Source of the DNA: Macrolepiota albuminosa
Taxonomy: Eukaryota; Basidiomycota; Agaricomycetes; Agaricales; Agaricaceae
Length of the DNA: 64,000 nucleotides
Direction of reading: 5' to 3'
NCBI GenBank assembly: GCA_027475525.1
Contig: JAMWFC010000116.1
Span: 2,107,826 to 2,171,825 of the forward strand
Shown here: piece after piece, positions 1 through 9,724 of the stretch
Position numbering within the stretch: the first letter of the stretch is position 1
How the letters are laid out: each line of letters begins with the position of its first letter
The notes under the pieces: model-generated
What the model was told of the DNA's origin: nothing
Database searches by the model: none
The model's input: the letters and a program-made list of their open reading frames with translations, nothing else
Program-made: the position numbers and the translations under genes

Positions 1-820
1 AGCACGAGGATTGCCTCTGCACCGATACGACTGTTGGAACTCTCAACTTAATTGCCCCCCATTTCTCAAATCGTTGACGACGATCCCGCCGGAGGTCGAA
101 TCATCAGTGAACCAATTTGGACCGCCACTCGACTGGGAAAATTGGGATTATACTGCACCCATGTCATACTACTTGGTTGAATTTAGCTCCTGCGAGTTAC
201 ACGCAATGTGGGAAGAGGCGAATTCATTCTCCCGGGTCAGTCATCTCGATGCGCTCCAGGCACATATCTGGAACCTCGTCATACGTGCTCGGAAACTCGT
301 TGAGGGTGAATGTTATTTGAATATACCTTTTGGATTCAGAAATCGTCTAAATCCACCTTTACCCACATCTTTTATCGGTTCTCCCCTAACCACAATAAAA
401 GTGACAGCAGACGCTAAGGATGCAGCTGGACTTGAACTTGGACCAATGGCTGCTTCCATCCGTTCTTCTCTCAGTGCTTTTGATGCATCCACCCTGCCAG
501 CACTCCTCCACGAACTAGCTTTCGAGATCAGCCCCCTACGCACGTGGAATGCATTCTTCGGCTCACGCAACACAATAATTACATCTTGGCTTCATGAAGA
601 GCTGCGTATGCAAGATATGGACTTTGGGACCGGACCTCCAACTCACGTAGAGGCTGTCATACCACACATTGATGGTTGTGTCCAAATCATGGAAGCAAAC
701 GAACGAGGCCCTGAAGCAAAGGCTTGGCACGAAAATGGCGCAACCGTCTGCCTTCATCTTAGAGATGCTGTGATGCAGAGCATCTTGAGTGACCCAATAT
801 TGAGGAAGTACCGACGTTAA
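1..820 (+). pseudogene. BAHD-type acyltransferase, 3' fragment of a duplicated gene
   Basis: This is the C-terminal half (about 270 residues, cut by the window edge) of an acyltransferase almost identical to the complete gene at 40256-41770; base 1 aligns with base 40961. The DFGxG motif typical of BAHD/transferase-family enzymes is present near the end, at about 619-633. The catalytic HxxxD motif would lie upstream of the window. The reading frame is open to a TAA stop at the same place as the TGA stop of the other copy, and similarity continues about 120 bp past the stop. It may be a complete gene that starts before the window, so 'fragment' refers only to what is visible. The acyl donor and acceptor cannot be told from sequence. 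Confidence 0.75.
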
Positions 821-945
821 TATATGCCGGCAAGGTCTACGTACAAGACTTGTAATTTCTTTAAACAATTAGCTTTCATCAGAAAACCTGTGATGCAATC
901 TTGAATGGAAAGTGCGAGAGTCCTGCAAAGGCTTAGAGGTGATTC

Positions 946-1838
946 TGTTGGGATGGAATGTCTCCCAACGTAAAGTAAACCTGACTGACCCAGGTGGGTG
1001 GTGGTTTGACTTCCATGGTAGACAATATGTCATGCAGTAGCGGCTGAGCACCATAAATGATGAAGTTGGGTGAGAAACATCACTAGCATGTAGTTACTGA
1101 CCCTGGTGATTCCAAGATATAGGGGGTGTCACCAATCCAGATGAGTCAGTTTTATTTTATCTTAGAAGACATTCTGTAAGGGTGACCTCTGGAGACTATG
1201 GCTCAGTCACACAGCTGGAAAAGGGAGATCCAAAGTATAATATACTAATAATTACTCAGCTGGCAGAGAGAGATTCAAGAAGAACAAGTCTAGAGATTTT
1301 CTATGCTGGGACTGATGCTTCTAAAGCTTCAGAAGCATGGGAAACAACAACAAACCCTTAAAAAACTTGAAAATTGCCTAAATAAACAAATAAGGCAGGA
1401 AAATTCTTGACAAAAACAAGTATTAAAATATGCACAGTGAGGAATCTCAGATGGTGGATGGAATTCACAAGCTTAAGGTCACACCAACATCATGCATCAA
1501 AATACGCCCCTCCTGCATACAGTGCCTGCCTTTCGAAGGGCACTAGGACTTTGAAAGTCAGAAAAGCAAACTCTAGCTTATATAAGCTGCCTGTATGTAG
1601 GTTTGAAGGAGCCACACTTGTCTGAAAAATAGCTGAAGAATTAGAACACCTCAGAGGCTGAAAGTAGTACTAATAGATAGAATTGAAAGAATAGAAGCAA
1701 TAAGGTGAAAGAATGAAAGAAGAAATATGAAAATGAATGAAGAGAAAAGGAAGGAATAAGGAGTGAAAGAGAAAAGAAATGAGGAGTCCTCTGACACATT
1801 CCATTAAGCTGCATAGCTTAGTGGAATGTTTCCCAACA
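946..1838. mobile_element. LTR-like insertion (solo LTR), 893 bp
   Basis: The element begins TGTTGGGA and ends TCCCAACA, a perfect 8-bp terminal inverted repeat of the TG..CA kind found on LTRs. It interrupts sequence that is continuous in the other acyltransferase copy (empty site at about 41893-41900). It is flanked by gattc and gtgtc, a 5-bp target duplication matching at three positions. A TATA-like box lies near 1578 and the 3' part is purine-rich. No coding capacity was seen, so a solo LTR is the simplest reading; a non-autonomous element is the alternative. Confidence 0.7.
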
Positions 1839-1888
1839 GTGTCTTAAACTATTGCAAGCATCCAATTGTAGAAACACTGAATGCTATT

Positions 1889-2096
1889 TACACTGCTGGC
1901 ACTGAAAGATGTTTCCATTGGAAAAAGTGTAAAAGAAACATGTTATACAATTTCCAAAGTGCCAATTTCAGATAGAAAAAGGCACTTTGCTTTGCTTAAA
2001 GACTTTTTCTTCCAGAAAATGGCACATGGGAAATGGTATAACATGTTTCTTTTCTACTTTTTCCAATGGAAATACCTTTCAGCACCAGCAGTGTTA
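1889..2096. repeat. Foldback element, long inverted repeat
   Basis: A 76-bp left arm (1889-1964) pairs with a 77-bp right arm (2020-2096) around a loop of about 55 bp. The arms match at most positions, including cattggaaaaagt on one side and actttttccaatg on the other. The open frame that crosses this region is a by-product of the palindrome and is not a gene. It sits just where the duplicated acyltransferase flank stops matching its partner (about 1877), so it may be part of an inserted element. Confidence 0.75.
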
Positions 2097-3885
2097 CTTA
2101 GCAGGGTTGTTAGAAGCATGTGGAGCAACATAATCTTGGAGATCTCCAATGCTGAATCATGATTTTTTTTCAACCTTGGTCATGTCAAGCATAGCACATA
2201 ATAGATACATGGATATGATTGCTGTCTATATTTTGATTTTTAATATCACTCCACATTGCAACAATGTGTCAAACTTCTCTATATTTCTGATTTTCCTAGT
2301 TTTATTCATAGAAGAACCTACTTGAATATGTTACAATGGTTGATGATAATATAATAGATTTGAACATTTCATCAATGAAAATCAAGTAAGTATGGACAAT
2401 AGAATGGAAAGTATAGCTAGCTCACTAGGTTTATAAATGAATACCAAATGGAGGATATACAAAGTACTAGATACCAAAATTAGAGATGCTCAAAAAAGTG
2501 TCTCAATAAGTGAATATTTGAAAATGGTCATTACTCCATCAGTTTTGATTCAAATTATATAATCTCGGATGCAATCTGTGGCTACAATGCCATAGTCATT
2601 TATTCAAAATTTTAGGTACTTCCAATCTTACATGCCAATGCCATTTTTCAAAAACTATGAAACATTTAGACACTTTTTTGAGCCACTGTAAGTTTGAAGT
2701 ACTGTATAGTCGTTTTCATGCCACTGCCACTGTGCTGATATGCTATGCCGTGACAGAAGAATCCTCAGACTTGTTCTTTTTAGATTTTCCTCTGCCAGGT
2801 GATTAGTTGTTCTCCCTATTGTATGGTTGTCTGTCTAATATACTTTGGATATCTCTTTTCCAGTTGTGTGATTAGCTGCAACCTCTAGAAGTTGCCCTTC
2901 CACAAGCCCCCAATTCAAGTCCATCTTTTCACTACCCTTTTTAGAGACTGTCTACAGTTTAAAAAGGAGGCTTTTAACCAGATAACCTGGAGCTAAGGCT
3001 TCAAGTCTCAACAAACATAGACCTAAATGACCAAGAGCTTTAGCTCCAGGTCAAAACATATATAATAATACACTAGTAGACTACAATCTTATTATAGTAT
3101 TACTCTGCAGTAAATATAATATATATTTACTATATTATTGTAAATAGTTGTTATTTCTACCTTACATTAATGAGCACCTATTATGGATATCTACAGACAG
3201 CACCAATGCAAGCACCTCACCTTAGCATATTGGTACTACCTGGAGCAGCATGCTTTAGTGCTTCAAGAGCTAATTTTTTACAGTCAACTAACAATCAAGT
3301 CAATATACAGCTCTGTGCTTGTGAGTAGAAAATGCCACATACCTCAGTCAGTATATAAATGACTGAAGTATCTTATCTCCAAACCCAACTTTTACTCTCC
3401 TAACTGTATAGTTTTCCAATCACTTCCCTCTTTAACATATTGCTTATGTATTGATGTGTATTGGAAGGTGTGTGTATTGTGATTCCCCTCCAACACTCCT
3501 CTAGACTCACAGTATGTGTCAGGCATCACACAAGCAGAAGACCACACAGAACTTGTAGTGTTGCAGGCATTCAAGAGGCTTTGTGAATAAGTTGGCAATC
3601 TTTTATGATCTTGGTATGTATTTGATTTTTCTTTGACTAAAATGATGTCAGAGCTTTACTACACACAATAGATACAGAATGAAATATGACTCTAGTTCTA
3701 CAAGTTGTGTAACAAAAAAGCTACCTTATGTTGATGATGCCTAAATTGAGCTAAGTGCACTATTGCTAGTACAGCTACTTAGTCAATATTGCTTTGGATA
3801 TGCTTAGTGTTTGAGAAAGTCCTGAACAAGTCCTAGAAAACATGCAGTAGGCAAGAGGTAAGTCGCAAGAAAAGTGGGTAATTGG
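2097..3885. other. AT-rich stretch without genes
   Basis: No convincing coding frame was seen. There are further imperfect inverted repeats: gctcaaaaaagtgtct at 2488-2503 is repeated inverted at 2668-2683, and acctggagctaa at 2985-2996 is repeated inverted at 3040-3051. The 3060-3140 segment is very AT-rich and palindromic. This is probably decayed transposon DNA, but no family could be assigned. Confidence 0.5.
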
Positions 3886-3919
3886 AGGCACTTATATAAA
3901 ACTCCAAACATGACAAGAA

Positions 3920-4310
3920 AGCATTAAGAGGTGCTAAGAGGCACTAAAAATAGATGCTAAGAGGCACTGAAAAGAAGTGCTAAGAGGTGCTAAAGATAAA
4001 CACTAAGAGGCACTTGTAATCTGAGGATTACGACCACTCATAGATAGTGGTATTTAGCATTGTGTGGCTGACTTAGTGCCTGTTTTGGGACACTGTTTTG
4101 GGGATTTGTGATCCTGCCAGATTACTTACTTAACTTGTTCTTACTATCATCTTGTTCGACATGCACATATTCATAGTATCTTGCTTACAGAATACAGTGA
4201 GGTTCTATTGTCTGCTAGTCTCGTTTCTAAGTAAGGACTGCATCCTACAGCACTCAGGATGAGCACTAAGAGGCACTGAAAAAAAATGCTAAGAAGCATT
4301 AAATGTTAGC
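3920..4310. repeat. Degenerate short repeats built on CTAAGAGGCACT
   Basis: Four to five units of about 20-27 bp sharing the core ctaagaggcact or ctaagaggtgct lie at about 3924-4016, and one to two more at about 4262-4300. Spacing and sequence vary. It is not a CRISPR array: the unit is too short and too degenerate. Its role is unknown. Confidence 0.6.
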
Positions 4311-4491
4311 ACCTAGAATGAGATAATAACACAAAGAATTGCTTAGCAGATCTATGTAAGCACAATCATTAAGCTGTAGTTGCAAGATGCTAAAAAGTCA
4401 GAGAAAAAAAGAGAGAAAGCTAAGACAGAGTCTCCTTGTTGACAAGGTCAACTAAAAGGAAATTTGTAATGTAGAATGACCAAAATAGTGG

Positions 4492-5295
4492 TGATAGGAC
4501 CCCATACAGGATCAGCACATCAACAGCAGGCTACAGCAACACGGCACTGGCTCAGGATACCTTAGCACGTGCTAATTAACCAATTTTGGCAATATTTGAT
4601 GGCCATGTACGGCAAGAAGCAGATCCAATCAATGATAGCACCGACGGCAGACAGAATGACAACTGACAGATGGCATCAGTCACTGATGACAGCACTTAGC
4701 GAGAAGGTTGATGATCTATCAAAAGCTGATGGACAGCTTGGTGTTTGACCTTGGCATCTGACATCGCTTAGTATTTTGGACAGACAAGAAGGGTGATGGA
4801 TTGATGGTTTAGCGTTGCGATCTGCTGCCTGGCATCGCTAATGATCTTGAATGGACGGTAGGGATCTGAAACCATTGGAGCTACCCCTATAAAATTTTCT
4901 AGTTTACCGCACTTTGGCAATTATTAGTCACTGGCGACGGTGAACTCCTTGTAGTATAAAAAGTACTTACCGACTTGTACATAAGAACCAGAACAGAGTT
5001 TCCTGCTCCTCTTACTCCAGTCTCCCTTATGGTCTAAATCTCATTTACGGTCGGCAACGTCGAAGTCATTGGCAGTTGCAGACTATTGCTAGCCCTCGAC
5101 ATACTCGTGCCTTGCAGCTATGGCAGGCATTAACAATGCTTAGACTTTGCTAAGCTTATCATGTTCTTGCCACTTACATTGCCGTGTTCACTTACCGCTT
5201 CTTCCATAGGTGCTTTTGCCTTAGCGCTTGACACTTGCCGACCCTTTTTCGACTTTACCTTATTTTCATAGGTGTGTTCTCTGGGGCCTGCCCGG
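4492..5295 (+). mobile_element. Solo LTR A3, left part (outermost layer of the nest)
   Basis: It starts tgataggacccc like the other family A LTRs. It is interrupted at 5295 by element A2 and resumes at 39558. The target duplication GTGG is at 4488-4491 and 39657-39660. It is more diverged from A1 than the A2 LTRs are and has lost CpG sites, as expected for the oldest insertion. Confidence 0.85.
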
Positions 5296-5964
5296 TGATA
5301 GAACCCCATACAGGATCAGCACATCAACAGCAGGCTACAGCAACACGGCACAGGTCCGGGATACCTTAGCGCGCGCTAACTAATCAATTTTGGCAATATT
5401 TGACGGCCGCACATGGCAAGAAGCAGATCCAATCAGTGATAGTGCCGACGGCAGACAGAATGACAACTGACAGATGGCATCAGTCACTAATGACAGCGCT
5501 TAGCGAGAAGCCTGATGATCTATCAAAAACTGACGGACAGCTTGGCGTTTGACCTTGGCGTCTGACACCGCTTAGCGCCTCGATTTGGCGCCTGACATCG
5601 CTAAGCATTTTGGACAGACAGAAGGGTGATGGGTTGATGGTTTAGCTTCGCGATCTGTCGCCTGGCGTCGCTAAGGTTCTTGAATGGATGGTAGGGATCT
5701 GAAACCGTTGGAGCTACCCCTATGAAATTTTTTAGTTTACTGCACTCTGGCATCATTAGCCACTGGCGACGGTGAACTCATTGTAGTATAAAAGTACTTA
5801 CCGACTTGTACATATGGCATTGAATAATAGACCAGAGTCTCCTGCTCCCCTTTCTTCAGTTTCCCTTACGCTCAAGATCTCATTTACGGTCGGCAACGTC
5901 AAGCTCGTCAGCAGCTGCAGACACCCTCGCTAGCCTTCGACTTATTCGCGCCTTGCATCTACGG
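5296..5964 (+). repeat. 5' LTR of A2, first part
   Basis: It aligns with the first part of the intact 3' LTR at 38623-39557. It is broken at 5964 by the solo LTR of family B and continues at 18234. The uninterrupted version of the break point (catctacggcaggcattta) is visible at about 39282-39301. Confidence 0.88.
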
Positions 5965-6080
5965 TGATAGGCTTCTACTCGGACTGAGCGCATCAAGGGA
6001 CATTATAGGCCGACCAACACTTGACACACTAGAGACTCTAGCGACCAGCCTTGGGTATAGAGCAGCCCTAGCGCGGGCGC
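5965..6080 (+). mobile_element. Solo LTR of family B, left part
   Basis: It begins tgataggcttctactcgg, the same start as the two LTRs of element B. It is interrupted by element A1 at 6080 and continues at 17303-18233. The flanking duplication ACGG is at 5961-5964 and 18234-18237. Confidence 0.88.
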
Positions 6081-7028
6081 TGATAGGACCCTATACAGGT
6101 TAGGCGCATCAACGGCAGGCTCGGCACCGGCTCCAGAAACCTTGCCGCACTCGTTCCGAACTTAGCGCACGCGTTCTACCTATTTTAAGCCATTTCTGAC
6201 GGCCGCGCACGGCAAGAAGCAGATCCAATCAGTGATAGCGCCGATCGGCAGACAGAATGACAACTGACAGATGGCATCAGTCACTGACGACAGCGCTTAG
6301 CGAGAAGCTTGATGATCTATCAAAAACTGATGGACAGCTTGGCGTTTGACCTTGGCGTCTGACACCGCTTAGCGTCTCGATTTGGCGCCTGACATCGCTT
6401 AGGTGCTCTGACGGACAGAAGGGTGATGGAGTGATGGTTTAGCTTCGCGATCTGTCGCCTGGCGTCGCTAAGGCTCTTGAATGGACGGTAGGGATCTGAA
6501 ACCGTTGGAGCTACCCCTTTGAAATTTTCCAGTTTACCGCACTCTGGCGTCATTAGCCACTGGCGACGGCGAACTCATTGTAGTATAAAAGTACTTACCG
6601 ACTTGTACATAGAAAAAACAGACGAATAGACCAGAGTTTCCCCCTTTACTTCAGTCTCCCTTACGGTCAAGAGCTCATTTACGCTACGGTCGGCAACGTC
6701 AAAACTCATCGGCAGTTGCAGACGCTCGCCAACACTCGACATACTCGCGCCTTGCAACTACGGCAGGCATTATCGACGCTTAGACTTCGCTAAGCATATC
6801 GTGCTCTTGCCGCTCACATTGCCGTGTTCACTTACCGCATTTCCTTAGGCGCTTTACCTTAGCGCTTGACACTTGCCGACCTCGTTACCGACTTTACCCT
6901 TTTTCACAGACGCGTTCTCTGGGACCTGCCCGGGACTCCTCACATTACTTTTAGCGCGCCCAACGCACACTCTTGGTACGGTAACACAATCGTTACATTT
7001 GTTACTGACCAAACCTTGGGCGCCATCA
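6081..7028 (+). repeat. 5' LTR of A1
   Basis: It runs from tgataggaccct to gggcgccatca (TG..CA ends) and matches 16355-17302 throughout the parts compared. Confidence 0.95.
6584..6590 (+). promoter_or_regulatory. TATA box of the A1 5' LTR
   Basis: The sequence tagtataaaagta sits about midway in the LTR and is kept in the A2 LTR and the 3' LTR (16858). It is the likely core promoter for the genomic RNA. Confidence 0.6.
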
Positions 7029-7031
7029 AAT

Positions 7032-7049
7032 TGGAGCCCACCGCGAGGG
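7032..7049 (+). other. Primer-binding site of A1
   Basis: TGGAGCCCACCGCGAGGG lies 3 bp after the 5' LTR. The same 18 bases follow the 5' LTRs of A2 (18507) and B (21735). It should pair with the 3' end of a tRNA whose acceptor stem begins GCCCACC. That tRNA was not found in this window. Confidence 0.75.
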
Positions 7050-7411
7050 ATCTCTAGGGCAGAATTCCGCCAGAAACCCGTCTCCAGCGTAGGCGCCGCC
7101 TGCTAGACCAGTCGGCAGAAGGCATAGCCCCTTCCCACCCATCAACCCCACAACCACCTGGTGCCTTACCGGGTCTCTCTCTAGCCCAGGAACTACAGAA
7201 CGCCACTGTAGACGCATTTCCTGATCTTTTCCCGCATTCCCTCGATTATAGCGCCGACGACCCCTTAGCGTCGCCCTTTGCCTTACCACAATCAGTCACT
7301 CCCATCACTCCTTTAACACCGCTTTCTCAATTCGCCATTTCTCTTACCCCGTCGCCAATCTCTAGAACCCCTTCCCCACTACCGCTAACCGAACTCGCCA
7401 ACACAGTCGCT

Positions 7412-9724
7412 ATGGAACAACAAGTTCAGCGCATGCCGCCACGCAACCACTTCTCGGCACCGAAATGGGACGAGTCCAAGCCACGGGAGCTCTCCCAGTA
7501 TTTTAAGGAGTTGGAGTATCTATTCAGAGATTGTAACATTACCGACCATACGCAGATGAAGGAGTATGCGGCAAGATACGTATCGTATGACACGGCAGAG
7601 ACGTGGACAGGTTTGACCGAGTTTGCCGCCTTTGTTCCTGCCGCCCCACCAGCTCCAGCCCAAGGCGCTTCGTATGAGGACTGGAAGACGGCAGTAATCC
7701 AGCTGTACCCTGGCGCCGAGGAGGCTACCCGATACACGGTAAACGAGCTCCAAAAACTAGTTCAGGAATCTTTCGACAGTGGCACTTCGTCCCTTGGCGC
7801 ATTCTCTACATATTACCGCGAATTCCAGAAAATCGCTAGGTGGCTTCTGCAGAACGGCAAGCTCTATATTAACGAGGAGCGTCGCCTATTTCAGCAAGGC
7901 ATCCCGACTTCATTGTGGACTCGTATTGCTCGTCGCCTAGAGATAGTTCACCAGGCTCATCACTCAGACGAGCCCTATAACGTTGCCGACGTCTTTGAAG
8001 CCGGTAAATGGGTTCTCAAGGGAACGGACACTGGCGTTGGGCTGCAGCGCGCTAGGACGAGCCCACCACCTGAGCGAACTAACGGTATCATTCCCATCCC
8101 GCCTCCTGTTGCCGACTTCGTTAAGAAGGAGGAACTCAACGCTGCTATTACCGCCGCCGTCGCTTCCGCTATGACGCGTATTGAAACTATGATTACCACC
8201 AACCTGACTGCTAACCGACCCGCTAACGTACCCGCACCTGGCCCTTGCCACTTCTGTGGGGAAATTGGCCACACCATGACGAGAGGACGCTGCGCGACTT
8301 TGGAGAATTATATTCGGCAAGGGAAAATTCGACGGGCTATCGACGGCAAGATAGTTCTCACCACTGGCGCCATCATTCCCAACTACCCAGACAAGAAGTC
8401 CTTCCAGGAGCGAGTTGATGAATGGCATAGGCGCAACCCAGGACAAATCGTTACCGGCACGCTATCTGGCAACGCCAACCCCGACCCAGAACAGGCGACT
8501 CAACAGCAGATGATTCACGAGGTTTTACATTTCGACAGCGTTGGCGACCATCCTACATTCTCGCGAGAAGAACGTATCGCCAAGCTCCAACAGGAGTTGG
8601 ATTCGCTTAAGAATCAGGTCTTTGATGGGGTTGAAGTTAAGCAGCCCAAACAACCTCTTAAAGGATACAAGCCGATGCCTCCCGCTAGCAAGTTACCGAC
8701 ACCTGCTCCTGCCGCACCTCCTGCCACTGCCCCTGCTCCTGCTTCAGAACCATCGTCGTCCGCTACCGCTCCCGAACCGCCTTTGCCGCCTCTCCATCCC
8801 TATTCAGGGATTCCCGACCGTTATCACGCTCCCGCACAACGAAACTTTGCCGCTCCCGAGAAACGTCCTGAGGGTGGCTACCGACCTACCGCGCCAATTT
8901 TCGACATTGAAAAATCGAATCACGTCTTTAACCGCATCATGAAAACCAATGTTACCTTATCTGTAGAAGAACTTTGTAGTATTGCTCCCGACGTCCGCAA
9001 CCAGGTCAAGACGGCAGTCACTCCCCGACGACCCTTGGCGACAGCCGTTGCCGAGGTTGATGAACTCGACGATGCGCTTCCTGGTTTCTCTGTTACCGTC
9101 AACTCGCTGGACGCTGAAGATTCTCTTGCCGACCCCATCGCTAACGCCACTTCTGTGGACCCAGTAGAGACCTACCTTAGGTCTGTAGACCATGGAGAGG
9201 ACCCCGCAATTCTTACCGTCGCTCAAGAATCGCACGCTATCCGCTCGGTCGCGCTAACCGTAGACAATAAACACGAGGTAGAAGCAATCGTGGATAGCGG
9301 GTCTCAGATTATTTCTATGGCAGCAGAAGTCGCTAACGATCTAGGCCTCATTTACGACCCTACGGTTATACTAAATATGCAGAGTGCTAACGGCACAGTA
9401 GACCGATCCCTAGGCCTCGCCAAGAATGTGCCGTGCACTCTTGGCGACATTACGTTCTATCTTCAGATACACATTTTACGCTCACCAGCTTACGACCTAC
9501 TACTTGGCAGACCCTTCGACGTCTTGGCGCGATCAGTCGTCAAGACAGTTACCGACGAGGAAACGACCCTCACAATTAGCGACCCCAATTCCGGAATCCG
9601 ACAAACGGTGCCAACGTTCCCTAGGGGACAACAAAAAGGCGCCCGCGCTAAGCCCCCGGAGTTTACCGACCAGCACGCCAACGAGCCTCCCCACAGGTGT
9701 TTTCACAGACCATCGAGGAGGTGA
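7412..9724 (+). CDS. gag: A1 gag with aspartic protease
   Basis: This 770-residue protein forms the virus-like particle that packages the element's RNA. An N-terminal helical capsid region (about residues 15-215) is followed by a zinc knuckle with C279, C282, H287 and C294. The knuckle spacing is C-x2-C-x4-H-x6-C, two residues longer at the end than the usual CCHC. A Pro/Ala/Ser-rich linker follows. Near residues 620-705 is a retropepsin-like protease with the DSG active-site triad at D628 and a downstream LLLGRPF segment. The ATG at 7412 is chosen because A2 and B gag begin in the same way, although the frame is open further upstream without an ATG. Pol lies in another frame and overlaps the end. 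An identical arrangement is kept in A2. Confidence 0.92.
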   Translation: MEQQVQRMPPRNHFSAPKWDESKPRELSQYFKELEYLFRDCNITDHTQMKEYAARYVSYDTAETWTGLTEFAAFVPAAPPAPAQGASYEDWKTAVIQLYPGAEEATRYTVNELQKLVQESFDSGTSSLGAFSTYYREFQKIARWLLQNGKLYINEERRLFQQGIPTSLWTRIARRLEIVHQAHHSDEPYNVADVFEAGKWVLKGTDTGVGLQRARTSPPPERTNGIIPIPPPVADFVKKEELNAAITAAVASAMTRIETMITTNLTANRPANVPAPGPCHFCGEIGHTMTRGRCATLENYIRQGKIRRAIDGKIVLTTGAIIPNYPDKKSFQERVDEWHRRNPGQIVTGTLSGNANPDPEQATQQQMIHEVLHFDSVGDHPTFSREERIAKLQQELDSLKNQVFDGVEVKQPKQPLKGYKPMPPASKLPTPAPAAPPATAPAPASEPSSSATAPEPPLPPLHPYSGIPDRYHAPAQRNFAAPEKRPEGGYRPTAPIFDIEKSNHVFNRIMKTNVTLSVEELCSIAPDVRNQVKTAVTPRRPLATAVAEVDELDDALPGFSVTVNSLDAEDSLADPIANATSVDPVETYLRSVDHGEDPAILTVAQESHAIRSVALTVDNKHEVEAIVDSGSQIISMAAEVANDLGLIYDPTVILNMQSANGTVDRSLGLAKNVPCTLGDITFYLQIHILRSPAYDLLLGRPFDVLARSVVKTVTDEETTLTISDPNSGIRQTVPTFPRGQQKGARAKPPEFTDQHANEPPHRCFHRPSRR

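Noticed and set aside
1881..2162. 93-residue open frame
   Set aside because: It runs through a long inverted repeat; the frame follows from the palindrome and shows no protein-like features.
3920..4310. CRISPR-like array
   Set aside because: The units are short, variable and irregularly spaced, and the genome is eukaryotic.
7026..7289. Minus-strand frame in the A1 leader
   Set aside because: It overlaps the primer-binding site and the upstream extension of the gag frame, with no conserved features.
9697..9699. GTG at 9697 as the pol start codon
   Set aside because: A non-ATG start is unlikely in a fungus; the overlap with gag and its conservation in A2 favour a Gag-Pol frameshift.
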